A stretch of DNA of 12,387 nucleotides from Monoraphidium neglectum. Its lineage: Eukaryota; Chlorophyta; Chlorophyceae; Sphaeropleales; Selenastraceae. The notes beneath the pieces were generated by a model. That model searched no databases, was not told the DNA's origin, and saw nothing but the letters and a program-made list of their open reading frames with translations. Location: contig NW_014012075.1 of the NCBI RefSeq assembly GCF_000611645.1, positions 1,478 to 13,864 of the forward strand, given 5' to 3'. Below are positions 1 to 8,855 of the stretch, piece by piece; the stretch's first letter is position 1; every line of letters begins with the position of its first letter. A program made the translations under genes and the position numbers.

Positions 1-866
1 TTGGCCTGGTCGTCCTTGGCCTTCTCCAGCCGCGCCACCTTCTTCTCCAGGGCGTCACGCTCCTTCAGAGACTCATCCAGGGCCCTGGGGGGTGGCGGCG
101 GGGGAACACAAGGGCAGGTTGACGGGTGGCAGCAGACAGGGCTCTGGTTAGCACAGTGGTAGTGTGGATTTGGGAAGAGGGTAGATCGTGCGAGCCTCGT
201 TGCCAACATGTATGAGCTGCACTTTGACTTGGACAAGCGCTTGAGGACGCCGCGGCAAAGGCCCGGCACGCCAGGCACAGGGGGTGCCCGCACCTCTCCG
301 CCGCCGCCGCGCGTGTGTTGGCCTCCTCCGCCTCCCTGCAGCGCGCCTCCACCAGCGCGGTGAGCTCCTCCAGGCGGCCGTTGAGCACACGGCTCTGGGT
401 CTCGTCGGCGGTCGCCTGCGCCGACGACAGCGCCTGCGTGCCAGGCCGTGGCGGGCGGGTGCGGTGGTGAGCTGCGGTGTGCTTGCGCAGCTAGGAGTGT
501 TGTGGTTTTGCATGTAAGGTGCTCGGCGGCCAGCCATGGGGCTGAACGTCTGGTCCTGAGAACACAGGAGCTTTTGTGGTTTGTGCCCGTCCCAGGAATG
601 CAAGAGCAGCGGCCCACCCACCGTGCGCGCAGACTCCAGCTCTCGCCGCGCCTCAGCCGCCTCGCAGCGCGCGGCCTCAAGCCGCCTGTCGAGCTCTGCG
701 CGCGCATCACCCTCAGCCGCCAGCGCCTCACGTGCGTCTGCCAGCTCAGCCACTAGCTGCTCCCGCGCCAGCCTGGGGATTTGATGCGCGTGTCAGTGCG
801 TGTTGCGTGGGTTTCGTTGTGATTGTGCATGTGTGTGTTTGCACACGCGCGCACGCGCGCGCACGC

Positions 867-923
<57 letters not shown>

Positions 924-1121
924 TGTGTGTAAGGCCAGCATGAGTGTGCGGACAGGCGGCGTGTGTGTGCAAGAAGCCGGCAAGGGGTCCTGCGGCTCAC
1001 TGCAGCCCCCACCTGAGCTCGCCCTCGCGTGCGCTGTTCTCCTCTGCCGCGCGCCGTGCGTCCTCCAGCTGCTGCGTGAGCTCCGCAATGTGGCCCTCAA
1101 ACTTTGAGGTCACCGCACCCA
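1..1121 (-). other. KCBP: Start of the KCBP coiled-coil stalk (exons 16-19)
   Basis: Exons 16 to 19 encode about residues 656-815, rich in Glu, Ala, Arg, Leu and Gln with heptad-like spacing, for example IAELTQQLEDARRAAEEN, LDRRLEAARCEAAEARREL, LEELTALVEARCREAEE and LKERDALEKKVARLEKAKDD. No Pro or Gly breaks occur within the main runs. Position after FERM and before the motor matches the KCBP stalk, which dimerises the protein. Exon 19 is cut by the window edge inside the stalk. Exon 15 (1375-1288) just before it is Ala/Gln-rich (AKAQAEVAQAAPQQ) and looks like a flexible linker; in plants this spot is also poorly conserved. Confidence 0.88.
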
Positions 1122-4100
1122 CTGGGGGGTGTTCAGAACAAGTGGCAGGGGAGGGCGTCAGTGGTGACACAGGTTTGGGCTCAAACACACAAGAAGTATG
1201 GCCCACAGAAGTAAAGCACTGGTAAAGAGTCATCATTGCAGTAATGCTTTCATTGACCATCATGGTGCCATTGCGCTGACTACTCACCTGCCGCGGTGGC
1301 TGCTGCTGCGGTTGCAACGCTGCCGTTGGCGCTCTGCTGGGGCGCGGCCTGCGCCACCTCCGCCTGTGCCTTGGCCTGATGGGGAGGCCAAGAAACGCCA
1401 GTAGGTTCGAGGGTGAGGTACAACAACAAACACACCTGTGGCCACCTGTGCGCATGCATGGGGTTACCCTTGTACACATTGGATTAGCACGCATGCATAT
1501 GCACAGTGGACAGAGCACAAGCACGCCTTGGGACGTTACCAAAGCCTGCTGTAGGCAGCAGCTGATTCTTTGCAGCGCCAAAAGCCTCACCTTGGTGTAC
1601 CTTTTGACCATGACGTCATTGATGTGGGTCTGCAGCGCCATGCAGATGTCCTCACCCTGTGTTTGGGTTGAGAGTGTATATTCATTAGGCCGGGGGGCCG
1701 GTCGGGTGCATGAAATCTGAAAAGCTAGCTAAAGAGGAGAGCAAGATGAATGGGGCCATGTCAGGTATGAGCAGGTGCAGCAGCGTCCTATCTACCAGTG
1801 GTCAGCCATGACAGGCGCCACCGTCCACCCACGGAAGCGCGCGCCGCTCGACCATTGCCCCTCCTCACCTGCTTGGTCTCAAACTGGAATATGTGCAGCA
1901 CCCCCGCGACCCTCATCTTGAAGAACACGGCCTGGCTGCTGCTGCCAAACTGCATGATGTCACGCAGCTCGGCGCTGTGGAGGTACTCCTTGGGCACGGG
2001 CCTTGGGGGCAGGGGGTGGGTTTTGGAGGGGGGGACATCAATGCGGTGGTGGGAGAGGTAGAGTGACGCCGGCAGCTGCAGGGCACTTTTGGGACCGACG
2101 ATGAAAACCTAAACCCTGCAGTGCACTTTTGGGGCCGGCAAGCCGTTGCGTGCGGCAGCTGGTAGACCCCCAGCCTGCAGGTCTAGCCTGTAGGCACGCG
2201 CCTGTACCAACCCGACTGAGCAGCAGCCCTGCCAGTACCGCGCGCCCGCAATGCCATTGTCACCACCACACAAGTGCCCCGCCCACCTGAAGAAGTGCAC
2301 CCCGCGCTTGTTGATGCCCAGCACCAGCTTGGCCGGCAGCAGGCCGATGGGGTCCTCGATGCGCCGCACTGTGAAGAAGGTGCTGCTGCCGTAGGGCAGG
2401 GTGCGCAGGATGCGCAGGAACTGGGAGCGCGCGTCCTCCTTGGAGAACTCAGACAGGGCCTTGTACCTGGGCGGCCGTGGTGCGGCACGGCATCAAGGCC
2501 GGTAAGGGCGCTCAAGCAACCGCGAGGGCGGGGGTCGACAGGACAAGGCAGGCGTACACACTGCAAGGGCTTGGTAGTAGTTGACCAAGAGCAAATGTTT
2601 CGGCGCTGACATCGCCGTTAACGGCCTCAGCGGAAGCAACCGGCCCCCTTCAACCCCTCATCTTGTATCCCAGCACCCTGGCCACGGCCTCACCGTGCGC
2701 CCACGTCTGCCCGCCACTCGTCGCGTGGCCGCGTGCCGAAAACCTGCCGCGTGATGAAGCGCTCACAGCCGGCCATCATGGCCTCGGGGTCGCCACCCAG
2801 GGCTGGCCCGTACTCCGCCTAAGGGGAGTGCAGAGAGAGGGAGGGAGGGGGAGGGGTGAAGGAAAGGCCACAGGTGTCGTGTCAGTGGGTGGAGCGGGTG
2901 CGTGACAGTCATGGCAGGTGGGCTGCTGGTTGCCGAGGGGTCGCAGGCTCCTGATTGTATGCAAATTCCATCTGGTGGCAGCGCTGATGAACGTCTGTAG
3001 GGCGGGCCCAGCGCGCCTGCCCACCACAGCCTCCGCGCACCTGCATCTGCAGCGCCGCCATCTGCGCGGCGTCGTCGCGCACCACGGGGTAGTTTCCCGC
3101 CAGGTAGTCGTGCTGGGCCTGGGGTGGGGGTGCACAGGAGGAGCATTGGTGGACGCGCAGAGTCAGTGACGTCATGCGATGACCAGGGGGGGAGATGTTG
3201 CGCCGCAAGAGCAGCCTGGTGCTGTGGAGGAGAATGGCTGGCAGAAAAACACATACCCCTACGCGCCTGCTGCATTCTGCATACAGATCCCCCACCCCGC
3301 TTCAAAACGAACCCGGCCGCCTCCCGACCTGGATGTAGCTGAGGTTGATGAACTGCGGCTCCGACACCGCCTCGTCCGTCTCCCTGAACATGCGCTTCTT
3401 GAACAGCAGCCGCGCCTGCCAGCCCTCGTGCGCGCTCTTAGGGCTGCGCAGGTCGGCCACCACGTCCGCGATGTACCTGAGGCGGAGGGAGGGGGGTGGC
3501 GGTTCCGAGGTTGAGATGAGGCGAGGGGAGCCTCCTGACAAGATACATCCCTGGAACTCTCAGGGCTACGCGAGCTCCCATTGGTGCCACATGCAACGGC
3601 GCAGGCTGCGTTTTGTGAAACTTGCAAGCGGTCCCTGTTGGCTTGCATCCGCTCCTGCCGCATGCCTCTGAATCCACTTCCTGTGCAAGGACTGCCCCTC
3701 CCCCCCCCCCCCGGGGGCGCGCACCTGTTGTCATCCAGCAGCGTCTGCTCGTCCCCTGGTCCGCCCTCCACCGCCGCCTTCTGCGCCACCACGGGCTTGT
3801 ACCCCACAAACAGCGTGAACGTGCTGTAGGCCTGCAGTCGGATGATGGAGCTCACCTGCTCTACCGCCTCGAGCACCTGTCGGTTTGCCCCCAAAGCCGA
3901 CAGCATGGGGTTGAGCTCACGATGGGCACAAAGGCCGCACCAATTGCAACCAGGGAGCCTGTCTGCAGCAGGTTTACGCACCTCCCCACGCGTTTCAGCC
4001 CATCAGGCAGCCCCTGCAGGACGCCTCCATCAAACCCCTCCTACGTGCGCAAAGCCACGCATCGCCCATCAGCCTCCCCCCCAACCCACCGTGGTGGTGA

Positions 4101-6582
4101 TGTCGTAGGCGATCTCCTCAAAGGTCTCGTCCAGGAAAAACACCAGCACACTCAGCCGGCGCGAGGACAGGTGCGCCAGGATCTCCTCAGATGTGGGCAG
4201 CTGGCGGCGGAGCGAGAGTGGGTGTGAGTGAATACGAGGGCTACAGGGTGCCGCCAGGTTTGTGCTGTGAGGCCTGGGGCCGGCGGCAGAGACCCGGCTG
4301 CATCGCGGAACCGCAAAAGTGGGCAGGGCAGGCGCCACACGGCCGGCTCACCGTGCGCCGCGGTCCGGCCTTGGTGGACCTCTTGAGCGCCGCCCACGTC
4401 GCCTCTGCCGCTGTGCGCACCGCCTCGTCGCCGGGCGCGGGCGCGCCCCCGCCGCTGGTGGCTGCTGGGCCGTCGCGCACGACGCCGTGGACGTACTCGC
4501 TGATGAGGCCCGTGAAGTCCTGGGGGCCGAGAGCAGGCGCGCGCATGTGCATGCATCGTGCCATGGCGTTTTTTTCGTGTGCATGTGCATGGCGGGTGTC
4601 TGCGTGCACGCACGTGCACAAGTTGAACGTGTGTTTTGTTCGCCTGTGTGTGTTGTGTGTGCGCGCGCGTGCGTGCGGGCTTGCGGGGTTAAGTGCAAGT
4701 GTGTACTGTACTGTCAAGAGGGAAGGGTGCGGGAGCAAGGTGCTTGGTGGCAAAATCCCTGCAGCAGGGACGCCCACTCTGGTGGCACTCCCTCCTTGGC
4801 TGTGCAGAAATCTAGACGCGTCAGCCGCGCACGGCCAAGTTCCTCGGCGCCGCACCTTGCTGGGCGGCATGGAGGCAGCAACCAGCGTGAACAGCTCCCA
4901 GGCGCGCGCGCGGCTGGCGGGCAGGGGGTTGCCGCGCGTCTGGCGCACGAGCTGCATGTACAACTCGTCACGCAGCTCGGGCCGTTTCAGGCCCTGGGGC
5001 AGAAGGGGACGCGGTGCTGCAGGCGTCAGGGCGCTGGAGCGGGGTGTGCATGACATGCGGTGTGACCCGAGGGCTGCTACATGCCTGGGTAGTGCGAATC
5101 AAGCAGCAGCACGAGCATTCCATCACTCCCTGCATGTGATGTCTAGTTTGCTGTAAAAAACATATTGTGCCGCAGCCCTCCCACTCCCGGTCCCACCTGG
5201 TGCAGCAGCTTCTGGACCACCTCGACCGCCATGCTCTGCGGCAGCCGCCCCTCGCGGCCGTCGTCGCCGCAGTAGCGCTGGATGTGGGCGTGCATCTTCA
5301 CGGCGCGGGACGCGTGCTCCGGGGCCAGCTTGAGCAGGGACGTGGGGATGGCCTCCTGGGGGGGCGGGGAATGTTCAGAGGTGATTGAAGAAGTGATCGC
5401 ACAATCGGACATGGGAACAGGAAAATGGTTCCACGGTCGGACATGCCACCCCGCAACATGCAAACAACTGCAGCGCGCACGACGAGGGTGCTGAACGCCG
5501 CAGCTGGTCGGCGCAGCACCAGCAATCAGCCATGATTCCAGCTGTAATCCTCAGCCAGTACAGGCTGCTCAATGCGCCGTCGGGCCGCATATGATGGCCG
5601 AGTGACCATGCTCCGCAACACCTATGCACCCGGCTGGTGCCTGTGCGCACAAGGTTGCTTGCCAAGCACGCTGTGCAGCGTGCACATGCTGCACTCGCTC
5701 ACGTTGGACCAGGTCAGCAGGTCCTCGGCAGACATTGTGTGCTGCGCCGCAGCCGCTGCGGCTGCAGCAGCCGCCACTGCCGGTGGCGTCCTTGGTGATG
5801 CGCCCGAGCCGCCCGGCGTCCCCGCGCCGCTGCCCTGGCAGCTGCCACCCGAGGGCGTCACCACGCCAGCCGGGCCAGCTGAGATGTACGCGTCACTGCC
5901 GAGCGCCATCTGGGCTGCCGCGGGCTTGGCCAACATCTTGAGCTTGAACAGGTTGGTCAGCTTGCCACCCCCGTTGGTGCGCTGCACGGCACGGTTGAAG
6001 CTGTCCAGCTGCACGCACATGCGGCCATGCAGTGGGGTTGTGTGAGACAAGGCGTTAACACACACGCGGCCTGGACAGCAGCCACTGGCTTGCGGGGCCT
6101 GCCAACAAGCTGGTGTGCATACGAGGCGCTCCCTTCGAGAAGCAAGCAGCGGTAGGGGTTGTTGTACGGCCGCTTCCAGCAGCTGCCGCACCTGGAAAGC
6201 GTCTGTGTGCCCGCTGAGCGCCTCGAGGCGGCGCGGCGGCGTGGCAAAGCCGTCACTTTCTAGTGCCTGTGTTTGAGCAAATGCCATAGCCACAGTGCAG
6301 CATGTTACCAGCAGGCTCAGCGATGGCAACATACGCTCCACGCCTTGTTGTCTCAAGAGTGCATGGCCCGAAGTGCTAACAACAGCCACGTGCTCCATTA
6401 CAACCGGGGCGTCGCTGGCCCAGCGCAACCGAGCCTGACCGGCTGCGTGCACTCAGCTGGTGTGCATCAGAGGCCACCGCTTCTGTGCCGTCGCTGCTGC
6501 GCCCAACATGCACAACTGTCAGCCCAGCCTGCCCTCCTCTGCTCACCCCGCCGCCAGATTTGACGCTCCAGTCGTCCTCCAT
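1..6582 (-). CDS. KCBP: Kinesin-like calmodulin-binding protein (kinesin-14), N-terminal part, 19 exons
   Basis: KCBP is a minus-end-directed kinesin-14 with an N-terminal MyTH4-FERM tail, a coiled-coil stalk and a C-terminal motor switched off by Ca2+/calmodulin. It acts in cell division and plant cell shape, and in Chlamydomonas also in flagella. Exons seen, in transcript order: 6582-6547, 6266-6192, 6008-5703, 5355-5197, 4993-4856, 4519-4352, 4200-4090, 3876-3725, 3476-3329, 3118-3041, 2818-2694, 2466-2287, 2001-1869, 1656-1591, 1375-1288, 1121-1013, 772-622, 433-294 and 84 to the edge. Every phase joins and gives about 815 residues without a stop. Signatures include IPTSLLKL, LRDELYMQL, VFFLDETFEEI, LGINKRGVHFFR, VPKEYLHSAELRDIMQFGSS and HIFQFETKQ, as in plant KCBP. 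The start ATG (6582-6580) sits in a GCCATGG context and opens MEDDWSVKSGG. Motor and calmodulin-binding regions lie beyond the left edge. The least certain parts are exons 1 and 15, which are short or low in complexity. Confidence 0.95.
841..930. repeat. Alternating purine-pyrimidine microsatellite (GC/GT) in intron 16 of KCBP
   Basis: From 841 to 920 the plus strand alternates purine and pyrimidine without a break: GCAC/GCGC units first, then about 20 GT dinucleotides. After a TT break a further short GT run follows (922-930). It lies entirely inside the intron between exons ending at 1013 and starting at 772. On the transcript strand it reads as CA repeats followed by CG repeats. Confidence 0.97.
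2076..2140. repeat. Imperfect 25-bp direct repeat in KCBP intron 12
   Basis: Two copies start at 2076 and 2116, both opening CTGCAG and sharing GCACTTTTGGG; 21 of 25 positions match by eye and the spacing is 40 bp. The repeat lies in the intron between exons 12 and 13 and has no obvious coding role. It may be a decayed tandem duplication. Confidence 0.6.
3700..3717. repeat. C13-G5 homopolymer block in KCBP intron 8
   Basis: The plus strand has 13 C followed by 5 G, starting about 8 bases inside the intron from the donor at 3724-3723. On the transcript strand this is a G13 run closely followed by GGGG, so the nascent RNA could form a G-quadruplex beside the splice donor. The run length could also be affected by sequencing error. 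Confidence 0.85.
4352..5735 (-). other. KCBP: MyTH4 domain of KCBP (end of exon 3 to exon 6)
   Basis: These exons encode roughly residues 129-294. MyTH4 domains are helical bundles that, next to FERM, bind microtubules or cargo in myosins and in KCBP. Visible family landmarks are MSAEDLLTW running into EAIPTSLLKL across the exon 3/4 junction, then GLKRPELRDEL, QTRGNP, AWELFTLVAASMPPSK, FTGLISEYVH and LKRSTKAGPR. These align in order with the plant KCBP tail. The junctions after WSN, LLHQ and MPPSK are all phase 0 and fall where the plant protein continues without a gap, which supports the splice choices. A small Gly/Ala/Pro insertion (about residues 256-269, SGGGAPAPG) follows the SEYVH helix and is absent from land-plant KCBP as I know it. 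Confidence 0.93.
4541..4680. repeat. Imperfect GT/GC-rich simple sequence in KCBP intron 5
   Basis: The intron at 4520-4855 contains a region with many GTGT, GTGC and GCGCGC blocks, including the short self-complementary word TGCATGCA near 4548. It is less regular than the 841-930 repeat. It has no coding potential of its own, because exons on both sides join in phase across it. Confidence 0.7.
5736..5830 (-). repeat. GCN-repeat stretch coding for polyalanine in KCBP exon 3
   Basis: Within exon 3 the coding strand has ten consecutive alanine codons (residues about 116-125) preceded by a Gly/Ser/Pro-rich run (GAGTPGGSGASPRTPP). It forms a low-complexity insertion between the first KCBP helix (LDSFNRAVQR) and the MyTH4 domain. 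It is coding: the frame stays open and the flanking residues match KCBP on both sides. Confidence 0.85.
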
Positions 6583-7023
6583 GGCCGCCAGGCCCCTGGC
6601 CCTGCAGCACGGGCGACACGCCTTGAGCAAAAGACCGCAGGTCACCGCAGGCTCACGCTCACACAAGCGGCTCCAGGATTCACGCTGCCGCACCGACACT
6701 ACTGCAGCGCTGGTCATGAAGGCCATGGGCATGTGTATGATGGGCAAGTGCACGTCGATTGTGGACGCACACAGCGTCATGCACAACGCACCTGCTTGGC
6801 GCCAACTCTAAGGGTGCCTCCCCAGCCCTCACCAGGGCCCTTGTAGAGTCTTACAAGATATCAACTATACCCAAGTGCGGTCCGCGGGGTAATAGATTCA
6901 GCTGCGGTCCTCAAGACTTTGAAATGAATCGGTTGTGTGCTGGAGCAGCGCAACAACACTTGGTTGCGGAAACGATAGCAACATAGACAAAAGCCTCGCA
7001 GCAACTCTCGGTGCACCTTGTTG

Positions 7024-7041
7024 TGCTGCTGCTGCTGCTGC
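7024..7041. repeat. TGC x6 trinucleotide repeat
   Basis: Six perfect TGC units in the intergenic region; no coding frame can be assigned. Confidence 0.9.
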
Positions 7042-7140
7042 TTGCCCACCTGCTACCGACTGAAAAGCATCGTTTCTGCGAAGCTAATACTGGTTGGTTG
7101 TGTGCAGTCGTATTGTTTCTGTTTTTTATGCCTCGTGTTG

Positions 7141-7154
7141 CTCTCTCTCTCTCT
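7141..7154. repeat. CT x7 dinucleotide repeat
   Basis: Seven perfect CT units in the intergenic region. CT-rich tracts are common near plant and algal promoters, but nothing ties this one to a specific start site. Confidence 0.85.
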
Positions 7155-8429
7155 GCATCAGATCGTGTGCACGCAGATCGATCAGCGAGTACGGTACCAG
7201 TGCGCACGAGCGTTCAACCCGCCCGCGCAACGCACACACGGGCTTTGGTCACCGACGTGGATGACACTATGTCCGGCGGAGGCGCGCGAAGCCCCCAGCA
7301 CATGTGCTGGGAGTCTGTGTCACCTTGCAGCACTTTGCGCTTTCGCTGAGGCAGGCAATCGCGACTTTTGCTCCATGTGTGTGTGTATCCTGGAAATGAT
7401 GCTCCAGAGTAAAAAGTCTGAGCCACACCTGTGTAGTAGCCCGCGGCGGCGGCGCTGCACTACCCCGGCGGCGCAGTTGCTGACCCCGGCGTTCGCACTG
7501 AGCGGTGTGCGACCTGCGCCGCGCAACGGCAAGCACATCCACCCTGGTGCATGCGGCCGCGACCGATTAAAGGCGGTGGAGACAGGCGCAAGGCCCAGCC
7601 TGTCCCCATACGCACGGCCCAACAACATGCGCCAAGCTGGGGAGCAGCCCGCTGCGAGGTGCACTGCGTTGCCCCTCGGGCCCATGGTGTGGCGCCTGAT
7701 CTCACCACAGACTGATCCAGGATCACAATTTTCATGGCGTGAACTACGTCTTGATTCTTCATTGTCTAGTGAATAATGTAGCCAAAACTCAATTTGGTGT
7801 GATGGTGGTGCCCAGCTGTCTGCCGTGTGTTAATGAACATTTGAGGGCATTTGTCCCTGCTGAGTGCCTCCCTCACTTTTTGTTCGCAATCGTGTCCACC
7901 ACAGTGGCTTGCACTAAGCCTCACTTACACATCCCTTGGGGGACCTGGGTGTTCACATTATCAAAGGTGTCGAATCCCGTGCCATTCCTGACAGATATGA
8001 TTGCATTCGTCGCGAGTGAGTGCATGCACCTCCACACAGGGGTTAGCAACGCAAAGGGTGGCAGGATGGCTGATGTGAGGAAGCGTGGGGTGGGGTGTGG
8101 TGACAGCGACCAGTGGCGAATGTGGCGCAGCTCAAACGTGCAGTTGTGGCACATCACGCACTGCATGCCTGGTGGCTTTGTGCCCTCACACCATCTCATA
8201 TCCTCTGTCAGCCAGAACGGCCCTTCGTCTATCAGCCACCCGTAATTGGCGCATCGTACAGCCCGCATGCCAAAACCACCGCACACTGCCCACACACCTC
8301 ACAACCGCGCCCTGCCACAAGCACTCAGCCCGCCAGGAGAGCGACACACACCATGGAAGCTGTGATAGAGCTCTATGGCCCTGGCCTGCTTTCGCCCCTC
8401 GCATGTCCTGCCGCTACTACTAGTACCAG

Positions 8430-8440
8430 CATATTTATAG
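8430..8440 (+). promoter_or_regulatory. Possible TATA-like element
   Basis: The word ATATTTATAG stands out in an otherwise mixed region about 420 bp upstream of the ATG of the right-hand gene. The distance would imply a long or spliced 5' UTR, so this is only a candidate. Confidence 0.2.
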
Positions 8441-8694
8441 CAGCTCATGACTGCGCCCACCTCATGACACCGTGTCTCATGGCTGTGCCACTGCTACTCA
8501 GGCAGTCCTGCTGCAGTACACCTCCGTCACCGCAGTGTGCGTGCAAGATCAGCAGGCCCCCAAAATGTCCGTGGCACCATCGGCCGCAGAAATCCATAAG
8601 CTTTGCTGGTTTGAGTATTCTTGAGCTGCGTTTTGAGGCTGCAAAGCTTGATCAAAGGGCGCGGTCTCCCGCCGAGCGCGCTCCTGCTTTTTGG

Positions 8695-8700
8695 CACGTG
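8695..8700. promoter_or_regulatory. G-box CACGTG upstream of the right-hand gene
   Basis: A perfect palindromic CACGTG, the core recognised by bHLH and bZIP factors in plants and algae, lies about 155 bp upstream of the ATG at 8856. A six-base word occurs by chance in GC-rich DNA, so function is unproven. Confidence 0.3.
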
Positions 8701-8764
8701 TGTATAGAACGCAACTTGCCTCGCCATCGCTTAAACGCCAGCAACTCCGCCTCTGGGCGCTGAA

Positions 8765-8833
8765 ATGCAGCCAGAGCAGGCACATTGTCCCGGCAGCGGC
8801 GCCGCGAAACGCACGCCGCGCAGGTGCTGTTGA
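8765..8833 (+). other. Upstream ORF, 22 codons, before the right-hand gene
   Basis: An ATG at 8765 opens a 22-codon frame (MQPEQAHCPGSG...) ending in TGA at 8831-8833, 22 bp before the predicted main ATG at 8856. If the 5' UTR starts upstream of it, ribosomes would meet this ORF first. Alternatively, this ATG is the true start and an intron begins at the AG|GTGCTG near 8823; that junction cannot be settled from sequence alone. Confidence 0.4.
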
Positions 8834-8855
8834 GGCTCCAGTGCTGTGTTGTGGC

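Larger units (their letters stand above)
1591..4200 (-). other. KCBP: FERM domain of KCBP (exons 7-14)
   Basis: Exons 7-14 encode roughly residues 295-625. The N-terminal ubiquitin-like lobe is marked by RRLSVLVFFLDETFEEIAYD followed by VEQVSSIIRLQAYSTF. The central helical lobe is marked by LLFKKRMFRETDEAV, LSYIQ, AQHDYLAGNYPVVRDDAAQ and FSKEDARSQFLRIL. The C-terminal PH-like lobe is marked by RRIEDPIGLLPAK, LGINKRGVHFFRPVPKEY and VFFKMRVAGVLHIFQFETK, and the domain closes with LQTHINDVM. This is the most conserved part of the gene and fixes eight exon boundaries. In KCBP the FERM lobe pairs with MyTH4 to form the tail that holds microtubules or membrane partners while the motor works on another filament. 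Confidence 0.95.
6583..8855. other. Divergent intergenic region, no supportable gene
   Basis: About 2.3 kb separates the KCBP start codon from the ATG of the right-hand gene, transcribed away from each other. It should hold both 5' UTRs and promoters. Open frames exist on both strands (for example plus 7018-7776, minus 7921-8295, plus 8113-8763). They show no recognisable domain and none pairs with a convincing splice-linked neighbour. Composition shifts to noticeably more A+T between roughly 7700 and 8300 than in the flanks. Simple repeats include TGC x6 at 7024-7041 and CT x7 at 7141-7154. Confidence 0.6.

Noticed and set aside
2104..2117. Plant telomere-like CCTAAACCCT
   Set aside because: Only about one and a half units; too short to be an interstitial telomere and explained by chance.
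4191..5156. Long plus-strand open frame of 321 codons
   Set aside because: It lies across the MyTH4 exons and introns on the opposite strand; its openness follows from GC-rich codon bias there and it has no domain signal.
6009..6191. Reading straight through from exon 2 into exon 3 (frame stays open)
   Set aside because: Splicing FQ|LDSFNRAV at CAG|GTGCGG aligns better with the plant KCBP first helix, while the retained segment (Cys-rich, no similarity) does not.
7018..7776. Plus-strand open frame of 252 codons in the intergenic region
   Set aside because: It has no ATG at its start, begins in a TGC repeat giving polyCys, and the composition is not protein-like.
7966..7985. tRNA T-loop-like GTCGAATCCCG
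   Set aside because: No matching acceptor stem, D-arm or anticodon arm could be found around it.
7921..8295. Minus-strand open frame with a CVMCHNC...HIRHW segment
   Set aside because: The Cys/His pattern does not fit a known finger spacing, and I see no splice-linked partner exons. A transposon remnant is possible but unsupported.
8113..8763. Plus-strand open frame of 216 codons upstream of the right-hand gene
   Set aside because: It starts from a non-ATG codon, has mixed low-complexity content and no recognisable motif. It ends before the better supported ATG at 8856.
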